Part shown: piece by piece, positions 8,491 to 17,564 of the stretch
Layout: every line of letters starts with the position of its first letter
Position numbering within the stretch: position 1 is the first letter of the stretch
Assembly: GCA_022821495.1 (NCBI GenBank)
Contig: JAJEDN010000119.1
Coordinates: 1 to 46,950, forward strand
DNA from: Candidatus Poribacteria bacterium
GTDB taxonomy: Bacteria; Poribacteria; WGA-4E; WGA-3G
Length of the DNA stretch: 46,950 nt
Reading direction: 5' to 3'
The notes under the pieces: generated by a model
The model's database searches: none
What the model was told of the DNA's origin: nothing
Seen by the model: the letters and a program-made list of their open reading frames with translations, nothing else
Program-made: the position numbers and the translations under genes

Positions 8491-9696
8491 ATGTCAAAAC
8501 ACAATGTAGCCCTCATATTTGGCGGATGCACACCTGAACACGAAGTCTCAATCGTAACAGCACACCAGGTCTGCCTCGCTTTACAAGAAAATCATCATGT
8601 TGTTCCTATTTACATCACCAAAAATGGTGAATGGTTAACCGGTGATGCTTTTCGCGATTTGTCCACCTTTGCTAACGGAACGCTTCCACAACCTTCCGAT
8701 TTCGACAAAATTGCTGTCGAGTTTCATCCTGAGCCAAAATTCGTTATTAATTCTAAACATTGGCTCGGTCAGCAGGTTCGGAAAAGAACTGTTCTTCCGA
8801 TAGATGTCATTTTTCCGGCTATACACGGTATGCATGGTGAGGATGGAACACTTCAAGGGCTGTTAGAACTCATGAACCTGCCTTATGTGGGGGCAGGTGT
8901 TGTCGGTTCTGCTGTCGGTATGGATAAAATTATGATGAAAGCTGTTCTCAACGAAAATGAACTGCCAATACTTCCCTATTTATGGTGGACACAACATGCG
9001 TGGGAGACCCGACATGATGAGATTATCAAAGATGTAGAAACAACGCTTTCCTATCCACTTTTCGTCAAACCTGCCATGGGTGGGTCAAGTATTGGTGTCA
9101 GCCATGTTAAAGACCAGACGGAGCTTGTGAGTGCTGTTGAGGTGGCGGGACATTACTCGCGTAGAATACTCGTTGAGAAAGCCGTTGAGAATCCTGTTGA
9201 AATTAACTGTGCTGTAATGGGCACAGAAGAACCGACGGCTTCTGTGTGTGAGCAGCCTGTAACACAGGCGAATTTTCTCAGTTTTGATGATAAGTATATC
9301 CACCCAGAAGAGGCATCTTCGGGAATGGCAGGTGCGGATCGGAAAATTCCTGCACCCATTTCGGATGAATTGTCGTTACATATACAAGGACTTGCCACCC
9401 GTACTTTTCAGGTTTTAGATTGTGCCGGTGTCGCGCGTATCGACTGCCTCGTAGATGTTGATCAAAACGTTTATGTCAATGAGATTAATACCATCCCCGG
9501 TTCGTATAGTTATTACTTGTGGGTACATCATGGCATTGAGTTTCCTGAACTTGTATCGGAACTTATTAATTTAGCATTTACAGCGCATGCAGGAAAAAAT
9601 TCACTAACCTATACTTATACGACCAACCTCCTAAGTCAAGCAGATGCGAGCCTTGCCAAATTGAAGAGCGATGGAAAACTTGGAAACACAGCATAG
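8491..9696 (+). CDS. ddl: D-alanine--D-alanine ligase (ATP-grasp)
   Basis: ATP-grasp ligase of 401 residues that joins two D-Ala for MurF. It shows FGGCTPEHEVSIVTA at the N-terminus (family GGxSxEHEVS), HGMHGEDGTLQGLLE, the ATP-grasp loop KPAMGGSSIGV and the metal-binding NEINTIPG. Some positions differ from textbook Ddl: Ser is replaced by Thr in the first motif and the ending reads IPGSYSYYLWVHHG where FT(S/G) would be usual, so the second-substrate pocket may differ. D-Ala-D-Ala remains the best call because the gene sits directly after the murF-like ligase, 15 bases downstream. Confidence 0.9.
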   Translation: MSKHNVALIFGGCTPEHEVSIVTAHQVCLALQENHHVVPIYITKNGEWLTGDAFRDLSTFANGTLPQPSDFDKIAVEFHPEPKFVINSKHWLGQQVRKRTVLPIDVIFPAIHGMHGEDGTLQGLLELMNLPYVGAGVVGSAVGMDKIMMKAVLNENELPILPYLWWTQHAWETRHDEIIKDVETTLSYPLFVKPAMGGSSIGVSHVKDQTELVSAVEVAGHYSRRILVEKAVENPVEINCAVMGTEEPTASVCEQPVTQANFLSFDDKYIHPEEASSGMAGADRKIPAPISDELSLHIQGLATRTFQVLDCAGVARIDCLVDVDQNVYVNEINTIPGSYSYYLWVHHGIEFPELVSELINLAFTAHAGKNSLTYTYTTNLLSQADASLAKLKSDGKLGNTA

Positions 9697-9808
9697 AACG
9701 TTGTAGCGGTTTCCTTGACAAAATTCCAAAATGTCTCTGAGTCAAGTCTGTTGAACGCACCGAAGTGACCTTAAGTGAGATGTGAGTCAACCAAAAGTTA
9801 GACGAGAA

Positions 9809-10927
9809 ATGTTTTATCATCTCTTTTTTGAGAATCTGACTGAAGTTTTTTCACCGTTCAATATTTTCCGCTATATTAGTTTTCGCGCAATTTATGCGAC
9901 TGCTACTGCTTTGCTCATTTCTCTTTTTTTAGGGCCTTTTATGATAGAGAAGTTGAAGCAGCTACGCATTGGGGAACATATTCAGGAGGAGGTAGCCGCA
10001 GCCCAACAGAATACCGAAAACCAGAACAAAGCCGGGATACCTACAATGGGCGGGGTTCTCATCATTGTGTCCGTTCTGATATCCGTGGTATTCTGGTCGC
10101 GTTTAGACCAACCTTATATCTACCTAATGATTTTGACGACGCTCTGGTTCGGTGGACTCGGATTTCTTGATGATTACAGCAAACTGATCAAACAACAATC
10201 CTTAGGACTTCGCGGATGGCATAAGATTGCGCTTCAAACGGTCGGTGCGTTGGCAATTGCCGCATATCTTTATCAGTGGGGACCCGCGCAAACTGACAAT
10301 TTGGCGACACGAACATCCTTGATCCTCCCTTTTTTTAAAGATGCCCAACCGGATTTAGGGATATTATTTATTCCTTTCGCGACACTGGTCATTGTTGGAA
10401 CTTCTAATGCTGTTAATCTTACAGACGGGATGGACGGTTTGGCGATTGGGTGTACGTTATTCGTTGCTGGAACTTTGGGGATAGTGGGGTACATGACGAG
10501 CCACAACGAGATCGCAGCGTACCTGAATATCTTTCATCTGCCAGTCGGGGGCGAAGTGACAGCGATTTTCTGTGCGGCATTAGTCGGTGCAGGCTTAGGG
10601 TTTTTATGGTATAACGGTCACCCCGCACAGGTCTTTATGGGGGATACCGGATCCTTGGCACTCGGCGCGACGCTCGGAACAGTGGCAGTGCTTATAAAGC
10701 AGGAATTTCTGCTCGTGGTCGTCGGCGCTATTTTTGTCGCCGAAGCGTTATCGGTTATTATCCAAGTCTGGTCATATCGAACATTTGGCAAACGTGTATT
10801 CAAGATGTCGCCAATTCATTATCACTTCTTACTTTCGGGGTGGAAGGAATCCAAAGTCGTTATCAGGTTTTGGATTGTCGGATTGATCTTAGTCTTGGTG
10901 GCTTTAAGTACGTTGAAACTTCGATAG
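9809..10927 (+). CDS. mraY: Phospho-N-acetylmuramoyl-pentapeptide transferase MraY
   Basis: Integral membrane enzyme of 372 residues that moves phospho-MurNAc-pentapeptide onto undecaprenyl phosphate, making lipid I. About ten transmembrane helices. The catalytic aspartates appear in LDDYSK (Asp121, Asp122) and NLTDGMDG (from Asn203). The third conserved motif reads IHYHF (337-339 are His-Tyr-His) where most MraY have HHH, and the usual following Glu is Leu. ATG 9809 is preferred because MFYHLFFENL matches the typical MraY N-terminus; an in-frame GTG at 9782 is the alternative. MurG at 13762 supplies the next step. Confidence 0.95.
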   Translation: MFYHLFFENLTEVFSPFNIFRYISFRAIYATATALLISLFLGPFMIEKLKQLRIGEHIQEEVAAAQQNTENQNKAGIPTMGGVLIIVSVLISVVFWSRLDQPYIYLMILTTLWFGGLGFLDDYSKLIKQQSLGLRGWHKIALQTVGALAIAAYLYQWGPAQTDNLATRTSLILPFFKDAQPDLGILFIPFATLVIVGTSNAVNLTDGMDGLAIGCTLFVAGTLGIVGYMTSHNEIAAYLNIFHLPVGGEVTAIFCAALVGAGLGFLWYNGHPAQVFMGDTGSLALGATLGTVAVLIKQEFLLVVVGAIFVAEALSVIIQVWSYRTFGKRVFKMSPIHYHFLLSGWKESKVVIRFWIVGLILVLVALSTLKLR

Positions 10928-10960
10928 GTGTAATTTCGCACCGAGTGTTGGGGGCTCTTA

Positions 10961-12376
10961 GTGCAATTCCAAGAAAAATGTGCCACTGTCTTTGGTGTAA
11001 ACCGAAGTGGGATCGCCGCAGCAAAATTGCTAAGCGCATGCGGTGCCACTGTCACGGTTACAGACGCACGCGATGCTGATGCGTTGGCAATGGAAATCGC
11101 TGCACTTGAAGATTGCTCTAAACCAGACGAAGCCTGTCATCTATACAAAAAGTTTTTGGGTGGGCATCCAACGGAATGTATCGCAGAGGCAGATTTTATA
11201 GTCGTCTCGCCCGGCGTGCCACTTGACATCCCAATCCTGTGTGAGGCACGGGCGCGTCATCTCCCGATCCTCGCGGAATTAGAGGTTGCCGCAAGTATAT
11301 GTCCTGCCCCAATCGTTGCTATTACTGGCACGAAAGGTAAGTCAACGACAACACTCCTCACCGCAGCAATGCTAAGAGCAGGGGGCAAATTTCCAAATGT
11401 CTGTGTTGCAGGAAACATTGGCGTGGCATTAGCCGCAGAGGTTCAAAGCCTTACAAATCAGGATATCGTTGTTGTTGAGGCAAGTAGTTTTCAGTTGGAG
11501 AGCACTGTCACCTTTCATCCGAAAGTTAGTGTTGTACTCAACTTATCACGTGATCATTTGGACCGGCACGGAACAATGGCTGCCTATCGTGCAGCAAAAC
11601 AGAAGATTTCTGAGAATCAGACGGCTGCTGACTGGTTAATCCTTAACGGTTCGGATGTTTCTGTCAAGGATTTCGCTGCATCGACGGCGGCGAACGTGCT
11701 TTATTTTTTGGACACAGGCGTTCCTGAAGATTCGTCGGTTTCGGGTGTATTTAGCGAAGGTTCGGAACTTTTTGCACACTGGAAGGGTGCTCGTAAAAGA
11801 ATTTGCGATATTCGAGATATTCCACTTCGCGGAAGACACAACGTACAGAACGTTCTCGCCGCTATTGGTGTAGCATTCGTTTTCGGTGTAACGGAAACGC
11901 AAATTCGGAAAGCACTCCAACAGTTTGACCTGTCGCATCCCGCTTTATCGCATGCGTTTGAACCCGTGCGAACTTTAACAGATGTTGAATTCATTGATGA
12001 TTCAAAAGCAACAAATGTCGCAGCAGTCAAAGCAGCCCTCGAATCCATAGAAAACACGCGTGTTGTTCTGATTATGGGCGGATATGACAAAGGTAATGAT
12101 TATGCACCGCTGCGTGAAATCGTTCATGCCAAGGTCAAAACTGCTGTTATGCTTGGTGAGTATACCCAACAGATTGAAAAAACACTCGTGAATACAACAG
12201 ACATAGTCAAAGCCAAAACGATGGTGGAGGCGGTAAAGATTGCCTACAAACATGCTGCGCCTGGCGATATTGTCTTATTGTCGCCCGCAAATGCAAGCTT
12301 TGATATGTATACCGACTATAAGGCGCGCGGTGCCGACTTTAAAGCAGCAGTTGATGCGCTTCAACCGCTTGATTAA
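10961..12376 (+). CDS. murD: UDP-MurNAc-L-alanine--D-glutamate ligase MurD
   Basis: Cytosolic Mur ligase of 471 residues that adds D-Glu to UDP-MurNAc-L-Ala. The N-terminal Rossmann-like domain has GVNRSGIAAAKLL and VSPGVPLDIP. The P-loop GTKGKS lies near residue 123, followed by EASSFQLES and LNLSRDHLDRHGTM, which are diagnostic of MurD, and the C-terminal IDDSKATN and LIMGGYDKG. The start is GTG at 10961 with a weak G-rich site upstream; no better start is available without entering mraY. Confidence 0.95.
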   Translation: MQFQEKCATVFGVNRSGIAAAKLLSACGATVTVTDARDADALAMEIAALEDCSKPDEACHLYKKFLGGHPTECIAEADFIVVSPGVPLDIPILCEARARHLPILAELEVAASICPAPIVAITGTKGKSTTTLLTAAMLRAGGKFPNVCVAGNIGVALAAEVQSLTNQDIVVVEASSFQLESTVTFHPKVSVVLNLSRDHLDRHGTMAAYRAAKQKISENQTAADWLILNGSDVSVKDFAASTAANVLYFLDTGVPEDSSVSGVFSEGSELFAHWKGARKRICDIRDIPLRGRHNVQNVLAAIGVAFVFGVTETQIRKALQQFDLSHPALSHAFEPVRTLTDVEFIDDSKATNVAAVKAALESIENTRVVLIMGGYDKGNDYAPLREIVHAKVKTAVMLGEYTQQIEKTLVNTTDIVKAKTMVEAVKIAYKHAAPGDIVLLSPANASFDMYTDYKARGADFKAAVDALQPLD

Positions 12377-12432
12377 AAATATAGACAGTCTCAATTTTTA
12401 GGATCAAAGTAACACAGAAAGGGAAGGCCGTG

Positions 12433-13698
12433 ATGCTACGTAATTACCAAAACTCCCCTCGTAGCAAATGGAATTTCAAATCCAAACCAGAATCTGGAGC
12501 TTGGTGGGCAAACACGCGCTCTTATTTTGTTGCCAAAGAGCGACAAGAACCCGCAACTGACACATTACCGCAACAAAAACCTGGGCGAATGGATAAAGGG
12601 TTAGTCGCGCTTACGATCTGCCTTATTGCTATAGGCATTTTGATGGTATACAGTTCAAGTCATCTACTTTCTTCAAGACATTATGGTGGTTATAGTTACC
12701 GTTATTTACAAATACACATCATCGCGTGTACGATTGGTTTAGTGGGTATGTACATGACTTCCTATGTGCCCTATAGGTTTTATGCAAAGTACGCGAATCT
12801 CTTTTTGATACTTTCCTTTATAGGGTTATTGTTGGTTTTCGTTCCAGCTTTAGGTGCCAGCGTCCAAGGTGCGGAGGGTGGTAGATTTAAACGCTGGATC
12901 GATATTGGGTTACCTATTAATTTTCAGCCAGTCGAATTTGCGAAAATAGCCTTGGTTATCCATGTCGCAAATTTCATCAGCCGAAACCCAGAACGCATCA
13001 GGAGTTTCTTTAACGGTGTGCTTCCGAATATACTCATTGTAGCCGCTGCTTTCGGGCTCGTGGTGAGTCAACCAGATTTCGGTTCAGCGTTCTTATTGGC
13101 GGTGACTGTCTGTATCGTACTATTTATCGGCGGGATGCGTATATGGCATGTGTTAATGCTTGCTGGCGCGGGCGGTGGACTTCTCAGCTTACTCGTGATT
13201 CGGGATACGTATCGGTTAAAACGCATCATGGAGTATTTGGCGATGTTGAAATCACCGGATGCAGCGAACTATCATTTAACACGTTCACTGGATGCCCTTG
13301 AAGGTGGTGGACTCCTCGGGATGGGCATTGACAGCAGCCTTCAGAAAATCTCACGGCTCCCTTATCCGCACACAGATTTTATTTTTGCTGTATTGGGAGA
13401 GGAATTCGGATTTGTTGGGACTGCAGCTGTAACGGTCATTTTCATGCTATTTATCTGGCGCGGACTCCACATCGCCCGACACGTCAACGATCTGTTTGGG
13501 TCTTTACTGGCTATTGGGCTCACGACGTTGATCGGATTGCAGGCTTTCATTAATATTGGCGTTGTCACTGGTTTGCTACCGACCAAAGGAATTACGTTGC
13601 CATTTATTAGTTATGGCGGTTCATCGATTGTTCTCAGCTTGGTAAGCGTTGGCATTCTTTTGAATGTTTCGCGGAATGCCAATCGGAGTGGAGACTGA
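12433..13698 (+). CDS. ftsW: Lipid II polymerase FtsW (SEDS family)
   Basis: Polytopic SEDS-family glycosyltransferase, about 421 residues with roughly ten membrane helices. A 50-residue polar cytoplasmic N-terminal tail precedes the first helix (LVALTICLIAIGILMVYSSS). Conserved features include FQPVEFAKIALV, QPDFGSA (with the catalytic Asp of SEDS polymerases), PHTDFIFAVLGEEFG, and LPTKGITLPFISYGGSS. It polymerises septal glycan with FtsI (2732). The sequence gggaagg sits 5-10 bases before the adjacent GTG 12430 and ATG 12433; either could be the start. Confidence 0.95.
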   Translation: MLRNYQNSPRSKWNFKSKPESGAWWANTRSYFVAKERQEPATDTLPQQKPGRMDKGLVALTICLIAIGILMVYSSSHLLSSRHYGGYSYRYLQIHIIACTIGLVGMYMTSYVPYRFYAKYANLFLILSFIGLLLVFVPALGASVQGAEGGRFKRWIDIGLPINFQPVEFAKIALVIHVANFISRNPERIRSFFNGVLPNILIVAAAFGLVVSQPDFGSAFLLAVTVCIVLFIGGMRIWHVLMLAGAGGGLLSLLVIRDTYRLKRIMEYLAMLKSPDAANYHLTRSLDALEGGGLLGMGIDSSLQKISRLPYPHTDFIFAVLGEEFGFVGTAAVTVIFMLFIWRGLHIARHVNDLFGSLLAIGLTTLIGLQAFINIGVVTGLLPTKGITLPFISYGGSSIVLSLVSVGILLNVSRNANRSGD

Positions 13699-13761
13699 TA
13701 CCCAATTAACCCATCTTATAAGATTTCGGTTACTAAGTTGAATCTGTTAAAGGGCTTAACT

Positions 13762-14961
13762 ATGCGTACTGCCAAACATTGCGATACAAATTTGTCAGGA
13801 ATCAACAATCATGATCTGGTGTCATCCGAGCGGATAGAGACACATAGAAAAGTTGTTATCGCAGGTGGCGGAACAGGCGGGCACATCTATCCAGCGATTG
13901 GTATTGCACAAGCATTACAACGTTTGGATGCTATGGTAGATATTATATTCATCGGTGGGGCAGGTAGATTGGAATCGACACTGGTTCCTCAACACGGTTT
14001 CCAGTTTCGACCTATTTCAGTTGCGGGGTTTCCACGTCGCTTGACTTTACAATGGTTTCCTGTTATCTGGAAGGTCTTTCGTGGACTCATTCAGTCGTTG
14101 CGGTATATGAACCAACTGAAACCAGACATCGTTATTGGAACAGGCGGATATGTCTCAGGTCCAGTGCTTTTAGCTGGGCTTCTTCGCAAGGTTCCGGTAG
14201 CGATTCAGGAGCAAAATGCTTCTGTCGGTTTAACAAATGGAATTCTGGCGCGATGGGCGAAAGCCGCTTATCTTGCTATGGAGTCGGCTCGCCAGAACAA
14301 AGCGTTCCGACGCACGAGGCATATAGAGGTAACCGGCAATCCGATTCGTCCTGCAATCACTACGTTTCCGAGGCGTGAGGAAACTTATAGGAAATTCGGG
14401 CTATCTCCAGACCGGAAAACAATCTTTGTAATGGGTGGAAGTCAAGGTGCTCAAGCTATCAATAGAGCGGTTGTTGATGCGTTACCCTATTTGATCGAAT
14501 TTGCCGACCAAATCCAGATAGTTCATCAAACTGGGGCGACTGAGGTTGCGTCGGTTCAAACCGAATATGAACAGATACTCGTACCTGATAAGGGATTCTT
14601 ATATTGCGTACGCCCGTTTTTTGATACTGTTGAGGAAATCTATAGCGTTGCAGATGTTATGGTGTGCAGGGCAGGTGGGATGACTGTTGCTGAAGTTACT
14701 GCTTGTGGTATTCCGGCAATTTTCATACCTTTACCTTCACAAACTGGAAATGACCAAGTGTTAAACGCCTACAGTGTTGCTGAAGAAGGCGCTGCTGTTG
14801 TGCTGGAACAGGGCGGATTCACAGTAGAAGCACTTGTTGAAAGTCTAACCAATATCCTACTGGATCAGGACACATACGAGCAGATGGTATCTGCCAGCCG
14901 AGCACTCGGTAAACCGAATGCGAGCGATAATATTGCTAAATCTATTCTTTCGTATGTTTAG
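13762..14961 (+). CDS. murG: Lipid II synthase MurG (UDP-GlcNAc transferase)
   Basis: Peripheral membrane GT28 glycosyltransferase that adds GlcNAc to lipid I to make lipid II. About 399 residues. The N-terminal glycine-rich loop GGGTGGHIYPAIGIA, the GGYVSGPVLLA segment, QEQNASVGLTN, the GGSQGAQAIN loop and the C-terminal CRAGGMTVAEVTACGIP donor-sugar motif are all present. About 30 polar residues precede the first strand, longer than in E. coli MurG. ATG 13762 has aaaggg about 7 bases upstream; TTG 13738 is a less likely alternative. Confidence 0.95.
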   Translation: MRTAKHCDTNLSGINNHDLVSSERIETHRKVVIAGGGTGGHIYPAIGIAQALQRLDAMVDIIFIGGAGRLESTLVPQHGFQFRPISVAGFPRRLTLQWFPVIWKVFRGLIQSLRYMNQLKPDIVIGTGGYVSGPVLLAGLLRKVPVAIQEQNASVGLTNGILARWAKAAYLAMESARQNKAFRRTRHIEVTGNPIRPAITTFPRREETYRKFGLSPDRKTIFVMGGSQGAQAINRAVVDALPYLIEFADQIQIVHQTGATEVASVQTEYEQILVPDKGFLYCVRPFFDTVEEIYSVADVMVCRAGGMTVAEVTACGIPAIFIPLPSQTGNDQVLNAYSVAEEGAAVVLEQGGFTVEALVESLTNILLDQDTYEQMVSASRALGKPNASDNIAKSILSYV

Positions 14962-15034
14962 TGCGTAATACACCGATTTTCAGAGTAGGATTTACAATAT
15001 TTACAAGCTCTAATCTTAGGGTGAAAGAGAAAAA

Positions 15035-16402
15035 ATGTTTGGAAAAACACGACATATCCATATCATCGGTATTGGAGGCGCAGGTTTAAGTGGTATCACC
15101 GAAATCCTGCTGGATCTTGGGTTTCATGTGACAGGCTCGGATATCCAAGAATCATATACTACGGAACACTTGCGCGCTCGCGGTGCTACTATCTACTATG
15201 AACATGATGAGTCGCACATCCAGGGTGCGGATGTTATCGTTATTTCCCCTGCCATTCCGACTGATAATCCCGAACTTCTTGCTGCGGAAACGCAGAAAAT
15301 TCCTATAGTTAGGGGCGCGGAGATGTTGAATGAGATCACCCGAATGCGTTACAGCGTTGCTGTCAGTGGAACGCACGGCAAAACAACCACAACTGCTATG
15401 ACGGCTACAGTCCTGAGTAGTCTTGATCCGACGGTTGTTGTAGGTGGGAAACTCGTGAATGGCAGTCACGCACAAAGTGGTGAAGGTGATGTTATGGTGA
15501 TTGAAGCAGACGAAGCCTACGGTTCTATTGAGATGTTCTATCCCACCGTTGCCGTTGTCACATCCGTTGATGCAGACCACTTGGATTATTACAGTAATGT
15601 TGATGAGATTGGGGAAACTTTTCTCCAATTCATTAATAAAGTGCCGTTCTATGGTGCAGCCGTCCTCTGTTTAGATGCAGAGAATATCCAGAAATTCATC
15701 CCACGGGTTAAGAAGCGTTATATTACCTATGGTCTTGAGACGAGAGCAGATTTAGTGGCTGAAGGCGTTACTGTAGAAGGTCCGACATCACGCTATCGAG
15801 TCCGTAAAAATGGACACTTGTACGGTGAAGTTCACCTTAAAATGCCGGGGCGCCATAATATTTCTAATTCTTTGGCAGCAATCGCTGTCGGACTTGAACT
15901 TGATATTCCGTTCGATAGCATCCGAGAGAAACTTGAATCGTTTCAAGGTGTGCATCGCCGTTTTGAAGTGCTCGGTGAAGTCAATAATATCATCGTTGTT
16001 GATGATTATGCCCACAACCCAGCGAAGTTGAAAGCAGCACTCAGCGGCGCGCGCGATGGCTACAAACGCCGTATTGTCGCGGTTTTCCAACCACACCGAT
16101 ACCAGCGTGTTAGGGATTTGGCAGATGAATTCTCTCGATCCTTTTATCAAGCGGATGTGCTTATTGTTACCTCAATTTATAGTGCTGGTGAAGCACCTAT
16201 TGAAAACGTTACCGCTGAAAAATTGGCACAATCGATACAAGCACACGGGCATCGACATGTTCTTTATGTCCCTGATACAGATGAAGTTATTGATACTCTG
16301 ATGGATATAGCCCAACCGGAGGATCTCGTCATTACATTGGGAGCGGGAGATATTAGTAAGGTAGGGCGCGAATTTTTAAGTAGACTTCAGACATCGAGTT
16401 AA
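15035..16402 (+). CDS. murC: UDP-N-acetylmuramate--L-alanine ligase MurC
   Basis: Cytosolic Mur ligase, 455 residues, adding L-Ala to UDP-MurNAc, the first stem-peptide step. It has IHIIGIGGAGLSGI, the SPAIPTDNPEL segment, P-loop GTHGKTTTT (around residue 112), GRHNISNSLAAIA and the VVDDYAHNPAK and FQPHRYQR motifs typical of MurC. One conserved stretch reads EADEAYGSIEMFYP where most MurC have an ESD(G/E)S-type run, a small deviation. murB usually neighbours murC but is absent here, so the UDP-MurNAc supply gene must lie elsewhere. Confidence 0.95.
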   Translation: MFGKTRHIHIIGIGGAGLSGITEILLDLGFHVTGSDIQESYTTEHLRARGATIYYEHDESHIQGADVIVISPAIPTDNPELLAAETQKIPIVRGAEMLNEITRMRYSVAVSGTHGKTTTTAMTATVLSSLDPTVVVGGKLVNGSHAQSGEGDVMVIEADEAYGSIEMFYPTVAVVTSVDADHLDYYSNVDEIGETFLQFINKVPFYGAAVLCLDAENIQKFIPRVKKRYITYGLETRADLVAEGVTVEGPTSRYRVRKNGHLYGEVHLKMPGRHNISNSLAAIAVGLELDIPFDSIREKLESFQGVHRRFEVLGEVNNIIVVDDYAHNPAKLKAALSGARDGYKRRIVAVFQPHRYQRVRDLADEFSRSFYQADVLIVTSIYSAGEAPIENVTAEKLAQSIQAHGHRHVLYVPDTDEVIDTLMDIAQPEDLVITLGAGDISKVGREFLSRLQTSS

Positions 16403-16561
16403 TTAAAACGGCTTTTATATACTCGTTTTTTTCTTCAAAGTACGTCCGAATCTGGCATCAGGCGGAGCGGATAGGACGAATCATCCGTCGCTAATTCAAT
16501 CTACATCAAGGAACAACGGTCTACTGCAATAGAAGGTAAAAGTAAACGGAGGGATTCACTC

Positions 16562-17458
16562 TTGCACAAACAGCGTAGTGGATATATACGGCAGAGTTCA
16601 ATGCCCGCACAGCGACTCGGTAGACGCGCGAACACCAAAATCTACGTGTTACGTAGAGTCGTTTTTATCATTGCTATTGTCCTTACTTTGTCCTTCATCG
16701 GCAAGACGGTGCTCAGTTTTTTCAGTGCTGAATATGTTTCTCTTGAACTTTCTGGGAACATGCACTATACTGATTTACAAATCTACGATGCTTTGGGTGA
16801 GCAATTACAGAATATCGTCACTGATTCCGAAGAACAGACAGCTAATTACCTCAAGGAAAATCTGAGTTATATCAAAGAGGCACGGATTAATAAACATGTG
16901 ATGAAACGGCTGCTGACTATCGAAATTACTGAGCGCGACCCCTTTGCGATTCTGAGGTTTGATACCACTGCTGATGCCTCTGTTGACCGGAATAGTTCAC
17001 TTTTCTTGGTAGATAATGGTGGACATGTGTTAAAACATATAGATAGGCAAGAAGTAGGTCCGCTAATACCTGAGCAGTTCGGAGAAATGGTGGTGATTAA
17101 GACAAGCGTTGATGAAATACCACAGGTCGGTGATGCTATCAAGATGTCCGAAGTTATTTTGGGGTTAGAGGTCTTAAAAACTGCTTTATTTCGGGAGCGG
17201 GACCTTGCGACGCAGATAAAGAGCATTGATGCGAGTGATTCTCGGAAGATTAAACTCCAGCTCGATGCTTTTCCTGTGTCTGTCTGGCTTGCTGCAGATA
17301 CAATTGCACTCGGACTTCATCATATCGCTCTGTTTTTAAAACATCGCAAAACCGAAGTACTTAAATTTATCCAGGAAAGTTCGGTGGAGGTAGAGCCGTA
17401 CCTTGATGCAAGATTCCAAGATACAGTGTACTTAGGGGGTTTGGCAAAAAATGAGTAG
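16562..17458 (+). CDS. ftsQ: Cell division protein FtsQ
   Basis: Bitopic divisome protein of 298 residues. A basic cytoplasmic tail precedes one transmembrane helix (about residues 36-57, VVFIIAIVLTLSFIGKTVL), then a periplasmic POTRA domain (YVSLELSGNMHYTDLQIYDA) and an FtsQ/DivIB domain (VMKRLLTIEITERDPFAIL). The start is TTG 16562, supported by ggaggg about 8 bases upstream; no ATG exists before residue 15. FtsQ links FtsL to later division proteins. It sits between murC and ftsA as in most dcw clusters. Confidence 0.88.
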   Translation: MHKQRSGYIRQSSMPAQRLGRRANTKIYVLRRVVFIIAIVLTLSFIGKTVLSFFSAEYVSLELSGNMHYTDLQIYDALGEQLQNIVTDSEEQTANYLKENLSYIKEARINKHVMKRLLTIEITERDPFAILRFDTTADASVDRNSSLFLVDNGGHVLKHIDRQEVGPLIPEQFGEMVVIKTSVDEIPQVGDAIKMSEVILGLEVLKTALFRERDLATQIKSIDASDSRKIKLQLDAFPVSVWLAADTIALGLHHIALFLKHRKTEVLKFIQESSVEVEPYLDARFQDTVYLGGLAKNE

Positions 17459-17491
17459 GGCTATTTCATGGATACTGATAAGATTCTGAGG

Positions 17492-17507
17492 CGGATAATA
17501 ATATCCG
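17492..17507 (+). other. Small hairpin between ftsQ and ftsA
   Basis: cggata (17492-17497) and tatccg (17502-17507) form a perfect 6-bp stem with loop ataa, followed by a T-rich run (17509-17530). It could be a weak terminator or attenuator upstream of ftsA. The stem is short and AT-containing, so this may be chance. Confidence 0.3.
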
Positions 17508-17564
17508 TGTTTATTATTCTTTACGTTTAAGATGTTTAACGAAAAAGGAGGTGAAAACATTTAA

